From Micrococcaceae bacterium (GTDB lineage: Bacteria; Actinomycetota; Actinomycetes; Actinomycetales; Micrococcaceae): DNA of 64,000 nt. The DNA lies in the NCBI GenBank assembly GCA_013393415.1, contig JABXHI010000033.1, positions 62,001 through 126,000 on the forward strand, read 5' to 3'. The notes beneath the pieces were generated by a model. It had not been told where the DNA came from and searched no databases. It saw only the letters and a program-made list of their open reading frames with translations. How positions within the stretch are numbered: the first letter of the stretch is position 1; the number at the start of each line of letters is the position of its first letter. A program made the position numbers and the translations under genes. This document shows positions 1-6,053 of this stretch, piece by piece.

Positions 1-2
1 GG

Positions 3-728
3 TTAGCCCTCAGCGGGGCGGAAAGCGCCCTGCCAGCTGTTGTCTTGTGACCCTGTGCGCTCTTGGTGGTTGCCAAAAGCGTGAGACAGTTGCATCGCGC
101 CCCGGTATTGCGCGTGTTGGGCCTCTGTGCCCTCAAACAGCTCAGGGCGGGCCTCTAGCAACTTTGCTAGCTCTTGGGCGTACCGGGTCTCGTCGAGCTG
201 ACTGGTGCCCTCATAGGTGAGGTCCTGAGCTGTCAGGCCGGTCATGCGCTCAAAATCCTCAGGGTGTTTCAGTCTGACCTCAGGGTGACCGCGGCTGATA
301 ATACCGACCGCGCCGTCAATTTTGCCGGCCTGTTCGCGGTCAACGGTCACGGTGGTGTATTTCTCTAGCCGGGTGTTGAATGCCTGTTGTAGCCCGGTCT
401 CGGCGGCAGCTTTTAGTTGTTCAATTTCAGCCTGTGCCTCACGGAGTTGGTGACGGTAATTCGCGGCCTCACGGTTTGCTTTCTTGACCTTATCGCCGTC
501 ACTCATGGCCGCGGTGAGGTCATCGTTTTCTGATTCCTGTCCGGCGTCAGGCTCAGTAGCCGGCTCATCGGCCGGGGCCTGTTCCTGAGCGTTTTCGGGC
601 TGCTCAGTGCCGGCCGGGGCCGGGGTCTCTTCGGTGTGGTCATCATTGCGCGGGGTGATATTTGATTGCTGTTCCATGTTTTCCTTTGCTGTTGTAGTGG
701 TTGCCTTAGTGACGGATTCGGTGGTCAT
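3..728 (-). CDS. Phage capsid scaffolding-like protein
   Basis: This encodes 241 aa. Residues 1-75 are a low-complexity, acidic, Thr/Pro/Glu-rich head, residues 80-110 form a charged coiled coil (KKANREAANYRHQL and onward), and a mixed helical tail follows. That layout resembles the scaffolding proteins that sit just upstream of HK97-type major capsid genes in actinobacterial phages; this is an inference from architecture, not a domain hit. The ATG at 728 follows a GGAG site and overlaps the stop of the 52-aa gene upstream (TAATG). A second start, at 677 (MEQQSN), also has a good AAAGGA site, so the exact N-terminus is open. If the call is right, the next leftward gene, outside the window, should be a capsid protein. 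Confidence 0.5.
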   Translation of the reverse strand: MTTESVTKATTTTAKENMEQQSNITPRNDDHTEETPAPAGTEQPENAQEQAPADEPATEPDAGQESENDDLTAAMSDGDKVKKANREAANYRHQLREAQAEIEQLKAAAETGLQQAFNTRLEKYTTVTVDREQAGKIDGAVGIISRGHPEVRLKHPEDFERMTGLTAQDLTYEGTSQLDETRYAQELAKLLEARPELFEGTEAQHAQYRGAMQLSHAFGNHQERTGSQDNSWQGAFRPAEG

Positions 729-886
729 TAGTAAATCTCCGGGTCAATAATGTCTAGGATCTTGGACAGTTTTTCAGCGTTATTTTTAGCGCGGTTTTCC
801 CATAGACGAGACCGCTTTTTCCACAGTTGAATCTCATCGCGTGCCGCCTCTAGTTCAGTTTTCAGTTGCTCAATTTGGGTGGTCAT
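728..886 (-). CDS. 52-aa coiled-coil microprotein
   Basis: A 52-codon gene starting MTTQIEQLKTEL and ending DIIDPEIY. It is almost entirely a predicted helix with heptad-like Leu/Ile spacing, then a Trp/Arg/Lys-rich middle (LWKKRSRLWENRAK). An AAGGAAA ribosome binding site lies 6-7 nt before ATG, and the stop overlaps the start of the scaffold-like gene (TAATG), so the two are probably translationally coupled. Function is unknown. The position between the replication gene and the capsid-like gene would suit a small head-assembly, DNA-binding or regulatory protein. Confidence 0.6.
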   Translation of the reverse strand: MTTQIEQLKTELEAARDEIQLWKKRSRLWENRAKNNAEKLSKILDIIDPEIY

Positions 887-906
887 GATGTTTCCTTTCT
901 TAGCTG

Positions 907-990
907 TGACGTTAGTGACGTGAGGTCCCAGTGATTCCTTATAATCGTTTTCTCACGAGGAATGACTGGGACCAGACGTCATTAGTGTCA
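907..990. repeat. Large imperfect inverted repeat, 33-nt arms
   Basis: Left arm 907-939 and right arm 958-990 pair at 27 of 33 positions. The inner 16 nt (924-939 with 958-973, GGTCCCAGTGATTCCT) have a single mismatch. The loop (940-957) contains a perfect TATAAT. No T-run follows on either strand, so it is not a standard terminator. It lies between the primase gene and the 52-aa gene. A replication origin, protein-binding site or regulatory site of the mobile element are the likeliest roles. Confidence 0.75.
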
Positions 991-1020
991 TCACCCCTAG
1001 TCAGCGCGGTTTGAGTGGAA

Positions 1021-2478
1021 TCAGTCACAATCATGCTTTAGACCGATTCCGCCTAAACCGCGTGACCCGGCTGTTCTAACGTCATTGATTTCTGGCAGTT
1101 GCCGGACCTGTTTTCCTAGGGCGCGTGACGATAACTGAGCCTCACCATTGACCGCCGCCCACGTGTTATATTCCTGAGTGAGTTTTGCTGTTGTGACGCT
1201 AAACGCCGGACCCATAACGCAGCGGTCATCTATAAACCGGGCTAGCGCGTCATTGTCAGACCTGTAGGCGTTCGTACTAGACCTGACGGCCTCAGGCTCA
1301 TCGAGGCCGGCCTGTTGGTAAGCGCGTAGCCCCTCAACCGCCCAGGTCAATACCCCGGATAATTGAGCCTCTAGCCGCTCTTCTAAGCCGTGATCTTCGC
1401 GGCCCTCAAATGAGACGTTGAACGGTACAACACGTACCCGCGCCCAGGCGGCCTTAGCGTCAGCGTCCATTGCCGGCAAATCATTCGTTTGTAAAAAGAA
1501 TGAGTGTGAGGGCATAAACCTGACAAAATTTTGGCCCATGTGTTTCGCGGTGATTTCGTCACCGCCGGTGAGCGATTTCATCAGGGCCTCGTTCATGCGG
1601 TCGTTTTTGTCTAGCTCAGACATGACCGCAAAACGCGCCCCGCGGAGCTCCATCTGAGCGGCTAGCTCCCCGGCTGTTTTACCGCCGTGACGGCCTGTAA
1701 CTAACAGGTCATTAGTTGCGGTGATTGCGTAGTCACCGAGGGCCTTAGACAGGGTCCTAGCCAATACGCCTTTACCGTTACGGCCGGTGCCTGTTGCTAT
1801 GAGCATGACGTGTTCAATAACCCGGCCGATGAGTGACAGGCCGGCGTAGCGTTGCATAAAGCCCCGGACCGCCGGGTCCGGTAGAGATGAGGTTAGAAAA
1901 TCTGTCCATGACTCTGCCTGAGCGCCGGGGTCATATGAGGCGTTCGTGACCTTAGTTATTCGGTCTGCCGGGTTATGCGGTCTCATCTGTAGGTCATGGA
2001 GATCTAAGGTGCCGTTTTGACAGTTGAGCAAATAGGGGTCCTGGTCTACCTGTTCGGCAAATAGCCGCGGTGACCGTGACGCTAACTCAATGACGCCGTG
2101 AGAGCCGGCGGCGGTGTTAGCTGAGCGGACGTCAGCCTGTAATGCTTTGTCATTCATAGCCTCTGACCATGAGACTTTGAGGAGGTCAGACAGGGTGGCG
2201 TGTATGCGGGCGTTATGCCGGTCCGGCGCCCACCGTTTACCGTCCCAATAGTGCCAGCCTGAGCCGTCTACAAACAGTGAGCCTGTCTCAGCGTATTGAG
2301 CTAAACGGGCGGCCATGCGCTGGTGAGAGCGTAGGTTGTGGTCGTCCCATTCAATAGCTGAGGCGTGCTCATGCAACTCGATTTCAGCCGCCTCACGTGC
2401 CGACGGGGGCGCCGCGTGTTTCATGCCGTCTTGGAGGCCCTGCAAGTAATCATCGGCGTTTACCTGATCGGCCGTCAT
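1021..2478 (-). CDS. D5/P4-family phage-plasmid helicase-primase
   Basis: This encodes 485 aa. A D5_N-like region (about residues 60-200, including the WHYWDGKRW segment) is followed by a superfamily 3 helicase core with Walker A GTGRNGKG at 230-237, then the MSELDKND acidic segment and a sensor-type FLQTNDLP motif. Proteins of this family unwind and prime DNA for replication of satellites, prophages and plasmids. It is short for the family: there is no N-terminal AEP or toprim primase domain, so it may act only as the helicase half. The start overlaps the stop of the upstream 104-aa gene (ATGA). It points to autonomous replication of the element after excision. Confidence 0.88.
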   Translation of the reverse strand: MTADQVNADDYLQGLQDGMKHAAPPSAREAAEIELHEHASAIEWDDHNLRSHQRMAARLAQYAETGSLFVDGSGWHYWDGKRWAPDRHNARIHATLSDLLKVSWSEAMNDKALQADVRSANTAAGSHGVIELASRSPRLFAEQVDQDPYLLNCQNGTLDLHDLQMRPHNPADRITKVTNASYDPGAQAESWTDFLTSSLPDPAVRGFMQRYAGLSLIGRVIEHVMLIATGTGRNGKGVLARTLSKALGDYAITATNDLLVTGRHGGKTAGELAAQMELRGARFAVMSELDKNDRMNEALMKSLTGGDEITAKHMGQNFVRFMPSHSFFLQTNDLPAMDADAKAAWARVRVVPFNVSFEGREDHGLEERLEAQLSGVLTWAVEGLRAYQQAGLDEPEAVRSSTNAYRSDNDALARFIDDRCVMGPAFSVTTAKLTQEYNTWAAVNGEAQLSSRALGKQVRQLPEINDVRTAGSRGLGGIGLKHDCD

Positions 2479-2789
2479 TCCGTATCACCGCCCACCACGG
2501 TCAGACGGGCGAGAATGAGGTGAGCGTCCTTGCCCTGCATGACAGCGCGGTCAACGGCCCGCTGGGCGCTGGGTAGATTCGCATAAAACCGGCGGCGGTA
2601 ACGCGGCTCCGGCCCGGGTGATTTGATCTGAGCAACTACTACGTAACAGCCGCTTAACTCAGCCTCAAAAACTTCACGACCCTTACCCTGGGAGGGTATA
2701 CTAGAGTCATTGGGTGTCGTGACCTTTTGATTTTCCTTTCGGACCCCCGGTGAGTTTTCGCCGGGGGTCTTTTCCTGTCCGCGGCTCAT
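2475..2789 (-). CDS. Hypothetical mobile-element protein (104 aa)
   Basis: This encodes 104 aa with no recognised domain. The first 40 residues are Pro/Gly/Lys/Ser-rich and probably disordered; residues 45-104 look folded, with beta-like AELSGCYVVVAQIKS, an RYRRRFYANL segment and a helix. The chosen ATG at 2789 overlaps the upstream stop (TGATG); an ATG 6 nt earlier is possible. The disordered head is encoded by DNA that forms a perfect 9-bp hairpin (2742-2769). It sits directly before the helicase gene with a 4-nt overlap, so it is probably co-expressed with it and may be a replication accessory factor; that role is a guess. Confidence 0.6.
   Translation of the reverse strand: MSRGQEKTPGENSPGVRKENQKVTTPNDSSIPSQGKGREVFEAELSGCYVVVAQIKSPGPEPRYRRRFYANLPSAQRAVDRAVMQGKDAHLILARLTVVGGDTE
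2742..2769. repeat. Perfect 9-bp hairpin inside a coding region
   Basis: GACCCCCGG at 2742-2750 pairs exactly with CCGGGGGTC at 2761-2769 around a 10-nt loop, followed on the + strand by TTTTCC. On the + strand it resembles a terminator. On the - strand it lies inside the start of the 104-aa gene. No + strand gene in the element would need it, so a role in reading the - strand message or as a protein-binding site is possible. Confidence 0.55.
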
Positions 2790-3010
2790 CAGCAACCACC
2801 GCCCTGGGTGGGGCTGAGTAGCTTAGCTATCCGGTCAGCCTGTTCGGCGGTGAGCGGGGGCGCCTCATTGACAACGTTTCGTACGTGCTCTTCGAGTTTT
2901 AGCGCTTTGAGGTTTTGGCGGGCTTTGATAATTGCCGGGTCATCATCTTTTTTGAAGCGTGAGAGTGACGCAATTTTGGCGCGTTCCTGAGTCCAGGACT
3001 TCGCGGTCAT
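2789..3010 (-). CDS. Small helical mobile-element protein (73 aa)
   Basis: A basic, mostly helical 73-aa protein (MTAKSWTQERAKIASLSRFK...) with the segment PPLTAEQADRIAKLL near the C-terminus. Short proteins of this style occur in actinobacterial integrative elements, but I do not know a function. The start at 3010 is chosen because GGGGG lies about 8 nt upstream; an in-frame ATG at 3046 would add 12 residues but sits inside the hairpin that covers this ribosome binding site. Its stop overlaps the next gene (TGATG). It may be a small DNA-binding or replication-control protein. Confidence 0.6.
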   Translation of the reverse strand: MTAKSWTQERAKIASLSRFKKDDDPAIIKARQNLKALKLEEHVRNVVNEAPPLTAEQADRIAKLLSPTQGGGC

Positions 3011-3017
3011 AAAAATA

Positions 3018-3054
3018 CCCCCTGGGTATGACAAATGATCTGTCATCCGGGGGG
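3018..3054 (-). promoter_or_regulatory. Hairpin that hides a ribosome binding site
   Basis: On the - strand, CCCCC, GG and ATGACA pair with TGTCAT, CC and GGGGG (13 bp, 7-nt loop, two small internal bulges). The distal GGGGG is the likely Shine-Dalgarno of the gene starting at 3010. The inner ATGACA/TGTCAT arms (3028-3046) would also make a repressor half-site pair. Confidence 0.55.
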
Positions 3055-3197
3055 ATGGCGGCGTTTTTGTAGCCTTAGCGCCGTGCGCTCATTGGTGCTG
3101 GGTGTTATCTTTCGAACCCGTTACGCCAGCTAGGGGGGCCTTTTTTCGCCCGGTCAGTCACATCTCGGTGACATAGCAACTACTTTAACAGCTTCAT

Positions 3198-3632
3198 CTA
3201 TAAGGTCAAGTCGTCCGGCCAGCACTGAGGGTTTTCAAGCCCCGCTTTAATATGTGACAGGCGCATTTTGGGGATTCCCAAATCACGCATATTCGTCAGC
3301 GCCGGATAGAGCCTTTCCTGAACTACTGGCACTGAATAACCGCATTTCAAACACGTTAGCTCCCAGGAAATGCGGTGCTTAGCCCGGCGGTGCTCCTTGT
3401 TCCGATGGTCATATTTTTCGTTGCCAATCAGGGACTGTGAGTTACTTTCACCGGCGCGGGCGTTTTTGAGCCACTCAGACTGCACAAAAGGTAGCCAGGT
3501 ATGCCCCTGTTTCCCCGCGCCGTATTCGTGATACCTGTAACTCTGGACCTCGGGGGTGGGGCGTTTTTTGCCGTGCCATTGAGATGTATTGTCGCAAATA
3601 ATCATGATTACGTTAGGCTTTTCAGGCTGCAT
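3198..3632 (-). CDS. Hypothetical mobile-element protein (144 aa)
   Basis: A basic 144-aa protein with no domain I recognise. It contains a single CLKC pair in a beta-like segment (ELTCLKCGYSVPV) and a run of His/Arg/Lys/Asn (KYDHRNKEHRRAKHR). The C-terminus looks like a small helical unit (GIPKMRLSHIKAGL). One CxxC plus nearby His could bind a metal, but a complete zinc-finger pattern is not visible. AGAGGGG lies upstream of ATG, and the gene begins 17 nt after the integrase stop. It could be a control or excision protein by position; nothing in the sequence proves this. Confidence 0.6.
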   Translation of the reverse strand: MQPEKPNVIMIICDNTSQWHGKKRPTPEVQSYRYHEYGAGKQGHTWLPFVQSEWLKNARAGESNSQSLIGNEKYDHRNKEHRRAKHRISWELTCLKCGYSVPVVQERLYPALTNMRDLGIPKMRLSHIKAGLENPQCWPDDLTL

Positions 3633-3649
3633 ATTTGCTACCCCTCTTA

Positions 3650-5140
3650 CTATTTCTCTGTTGTGTGTGGCAATATCTCAGGAGGGAAATTTAGACCCGG
3701 GTCTGCTAGCCAATGAATGATGATTTCCTGATCTATAGGCCGGTCATGTTTGCGGCTAGTCACCGGGCGTATCTCTACCATCATCAGCGCCCGTAGAATT
3801 TCGCGCTGTACCTCTAGCTCGGCGTCTCTAAACGCCTGACCGGGGTTTTCTGCCACCGCTAGTGTTGCTAACGCCGGTGAGCCTGTATGAGCCTTTACGC
3901 GGCCGCTAATTTCTTTGAGCTGAGAGTCAATTTCAGCGCTGCCCTCAATTAGCTGAGCCTCAGAAATTTGCCCTTGTGCAAACATTCGCGTAAGCGTGTT
4001 TTTGCGGTTATTCAACTCAACGACTGACTGTGACTCAACGGGTGTCGCCCGCCGGCGGTTTACCCGCTCGCGTATGGCCTCTACGACCTCAGACCGCTCT
4101 AAGTATTTCACGGCGATTTCAGTCACGTAAGCGTCTACAAACTCTAGGTCGCGGCTAATGTGTTGTACTAACTTTTTACCCGGTTCCTGAGTTGCGGGAC
4201 AGCGGTAGATAAATTGCTTTTTGCCGCTCTGCCATAATCCGAACGCCCGTCTACCGCAGTGGCAATACACAACACCGGATAACAGATATTTGCGTTTATG
4301 CTCTGAGTGTTGGTTTCTTTCCGGCGCGGTGAGTAGCGCCTCTAGCGCCCTAAAGTCCTCTAGGTCAACTACGGCGGGCCAACTGTCTGAGACGGTCTCA
4401 CCGCGGAACGTGACTAGACCGGCGTTTCGCGGCCGTAATAGAAAACGTCTCACCTGGCCTGATTTGAATGTACGGCCTGAGCCTGAGCGGGCGCCCTCAT
4501 CAGCCCAATAACGGGCGACGTCACCTATAGATTTGCCGGATAAAATCATACGGGTGCCCTCGGCTAACAGCCGGGCCGTAAACGGCTCAGGAACGATACG
4601 GCCGCCCCGGGCGCTACCATTGTCGTCTATGTAATGGTCTACCCGCTGCCAGCCGAACGGTACAGGCCCGCCTAGATGCCGGCCGGCGCGGGCAGCCTGT
4701 GCTTTTTGTGCCCTAATGCGGTCGGCCCGGTGCTCAGACTCAAACTGTGCCCACGCGCCGCGTGTGCGTGCTGTAGCGCGGCCGGATGGCGTAGTCAGGT
4801 CCATCATGCCGGCCGTGACCTCATACGTTGCAATATCTAGCGGCTGGCATAGCTCTAAGTATGTTTCGAGTTCCTTAGTTTGCCGTAACAGCCGGTCTAA
4901 ATTCCATACGATTACCGCCTGAATGAGGCCGTCCCGGATACCTGACAACATGCGCTCATAATTTTTACGGATACCCGTCTTATATGCGCTTGTGTCATTG
5001 TCAACGTATATCTCAGCAACCTCAACGCCTAAACGGTCTGCAAGTTGCTGACACGCCTCAATTTGGCGCTGTACGCCTAATGCTTGCCCCTCAATATCGC
5101 GGCTAATACGTGCATAAATAGCGGCCTGAGTTTTGGTCAT
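3650..5140 (-). CDS. Large serine recombinase (element integrase)
   Basis: A 496-aa recombinase. The N-terminal resolvase domain (about 1-150) has the catalytic Ser13 in YARISRD and the conserved VWNLDRLLRQ stretch. A recombinase domain follows (about 160-280), then a zinc-ribbon-like part with CHC and a later Cys (about 290-315), and a C-terminal coiled coil (about 375-415). Such enzymes join attP and attB without host factors and need a recombination directionality factor to excise. It is the outermost gene of the element and faces away from the junction, as expected. TAGTAT ends 6 nt before ATG, with no Shine-Dalgarno, so the mRNA is probably leaderless and its promoter reaches into host DNA. 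Confidence 0.93.
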   Translation of the reverse strand: MTKTQAAIYARISRDIEGQALGVQRQIEACQQLADRLGVEVAEIYVDNDTSAYKTGIRKNYERMLSGIRDGLIQAVIVWNLDRLLRQTKELETYLELCQPLDIATYEVTAGMMDLTTPSGRATARTRGAWAQFESEHRADRIRAQKAQAARAGRHLGGPVPFGWQRVDHYIDDNGSARGGRIVPEPFTARLLAEGTRMILSGKSIGDVARYWADEGARSGSGRTFKSGQVRRFLLRPRNAGLVTFRGETVSDSWPAVVDLEDFRALEALLTAPERNQHSEHKRKYLLSGVVYCHCGRRAFGLWQSGKKQFIYRCPATQEPGKKLVQHISRDLEFVDAYVTEIAVKYLERSEVVEAIRERVNRRRATPVESQSVVELNNRKNTLTRMFAQGQISEAQLIEGSAEIDSQLKEISGRVKAHTGSPALATLAVAENPGQAFRDAELEVQREILRALMMVEIRPVTSRKHDRPIDQEIIIHWLADPGLNFPPEILPHTTEK

Positions 5141-5146
5141 GAATCT

Positions 5147-5152
5147 ATACTA
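5147..5152 (-). promoter_or_regulatory. Integrase -10 box (TAGTAT, leaderless)
   Basis: TAGTAT on the - strand is followed by 6 nt and the integrase ATG. Any -35 element would fall at about 5168-5175, at or beyond the host junction, so integrase expression may change between the integrated and circular forms. Confidence 0.45.
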
Positions 5153-5174
5153 ACTGAGATGGTCACTTGACAAC
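5153..5174. other. Probable attachment junction of the mobile element
   Basis: Element DNA ends just past the integrase start, and host coding sequence (DUF4244) resumes in frame at about 5172-5178. The crossover must lie in or near this stretch. The second junction is outside the window, so the duplicated core cannot be read here. Confidence 0.5.
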
Positions 5175-5300
5175 ATAGCTGAATATTCCATCGTGACACT
5201 GGCAGCAGTTGCATTTGCTGGCGTCCTCGCGGCCGTCATCTCCTCGGGTACCGTCCAGGGCCTGCTGGAAGGGCTCATCGAAAGCGCACTGAGTTTCTAA
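5172..5300 (+). pseudogene. 3' remnant of DUF4244 tad-locus pilin gene
   Basis: The frame ending at TAA 5298-5300 encodes about 42 residues: the AEYSIVTLAAVAFAGVL segment and on to GLLEGLIESALSF. This matches the TAEYA...AAVAFAG hydrophobic helix and short tail of actinobacterial DUF4244 proteins, which lie between the tad secretion genes and tadE. No start codon or 5' part is present; upstream the frame meets TAA at 5151 inside element DNA. The missing 5' part should lie beyond the left end of the element. While the element is integrated the protein cannot be made from here, so pilus assembly may be impaired. Confidence 0.75.
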
Positions 5301-5310
5301 ACACCAACGA

Positions 5311-5342
5311 CGAGAGGCCGGGGCCAACGCCCCGGCCTCTCG
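5311..5342 (+). promoter_or_regulatory. Perfect 14-bp hairpin before tadE
   Basis: CGAGAGGCCGGGGC at 5311-5324 pairs exactly with 5329-5342 around a CAAC loop, ending just before the GGAGG site of the tadE-like gene. No T-run follows. It could protect or separate the pilin message from the downstream minor-pilin message, giving unequal expression. Confidence 0.6.
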
Positions 5343-5352
5343 GGAGGTCATC

Positions 5353-5715
5353 ATGCGCACACGTAACTCATCCTCTGCGGGGTCAGTGACCGCAGAATTT
5401 GCCGTCATCCTGCCCGTTGTGGTCTTGATCATCGCGGTGCTCGTCAATGTTGTCGTGATGGGCATGCATCAATCGAAATTGCACCAGGCCGCCTCCGTGG
5501 CAGCCCGACAACTGGCCCGGGGCGAAGAACAGGGATCCATCGACACCTCCGTGTCTCACATGACATCAACGCAGACCCAGGTATCCACGTCCGTATCAGG
5601 ACAGTGGGCCACCGTTGAGCTCTCCAGCCCGGTGCCCGGACCACTCGGACTGATCCCATCTATCGAATTGACCGCTGAAGCGAAAGCCCCAAACCAATGG
5701 ACCGTAGAACCCTAA
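5353..5715 (+). CDS. TadE-family minor pilin
   Basis: A 120-aa protein with the TadE signature GSVTAEFAVILPVVVLIIAVL (residues 10-30): a Gly-x-x-x-x-E prepilin-like cleavage region followed by one membrane helix. The rest is a Ser/Thr/Val-rich extracellular domain. TadE proteins are minor pilins of the tight-adherence (Flp) pilus and are processed by the TadV-type peptidase. A GGAGG site sits 5-6 nt before ATG. It overlaps the next gene by 19 nt in another frame. The major-pilin-like DUF4244 gene just upstream is broken, so this is the first intact gene of the locus in the window. Confidence 0.85.
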   Translation: MRTRNSSSAGSVTAEFAVILPVVVLIIAVLVNVVVMGMHQSKLHQAASVAARQLARGEEQGSIDTSVSHMTSTQTQVSTSVSGQWATVELSSPVPGPLGLIPSIELTAEAKAPNQWTVEP

Positions 5716-6053
5716 CCGATGACGCCGGAGCATCGACCGCCATGATGCTCACGGTGTTTGCTGCACTGATGCTGCTACTTGCCGCAACACTGGCGCTGGT
5801 GCAGGTGCACGTTGCAGCTTCGCGAGCGGCGGTCGCAGCCGATTTGGCAGCACTCTCGGCAGCCGATGCCGCCCGTGGGCTCATGATCGCAGAGCCGTGT
5901 GCGCTGGCAGACGACACGGTTTCTGCACACGGTGCCACCATGACGGCGTGCAACATTGCCGAACCCGGTGTGGCCCACATCCAGGTCGAGTTGGCCGTGC
6001 CCATCGGCCTGGATGCTACAGCGCAGTCTCGGGCGGGACCGAAGCAGCCCTAG
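5697..6053 (+). CDS. TadE-like pilus-locus protein (Rv3654c type)
   Basis: A 118-aa protein with one N-terminal membrane helix (AGASTAMMLTVFAALMLLLA), then an Ala-rich segment, ASRAAVAADLAALSAADAA, typical of Rv3654c-like proteins that follow tadE in actinobacteria, and a short C-terminal domain with two Cys (PCALAD, TACNIA). It is probably a membrane-anchored pseudopilin of the tad system. The start overlaps tadE by 19 nt, implying translational coupling. Its 3' end overlaps the converging helicase gene by 38 nt. The neighbouring helicase is the usual partner in actinobacterial genomes. Confidence 0.8.
   Translation: MDRRTLTDDAGASTAMMLTVFAALMLLLAATLALVQVHVAASRAAVAADLAALSAADAARGLMIAEPCALADDTVSAHGATMTACNIAEPGVAHIQVELAVPIGLDATAQSRAGPKQP

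Noticed and set aside
924-973. Rho-independent terminator after the helicase-primase gene
   Set aside because: The stem is long but the loop is 18 nt and there is no T-run on either strand.
5163-5465. 100-codon - strand frame across the element junction
   Set aside because: It runs antisense to the DUF4244 remnant and tadE and begins inside tadE; no support.
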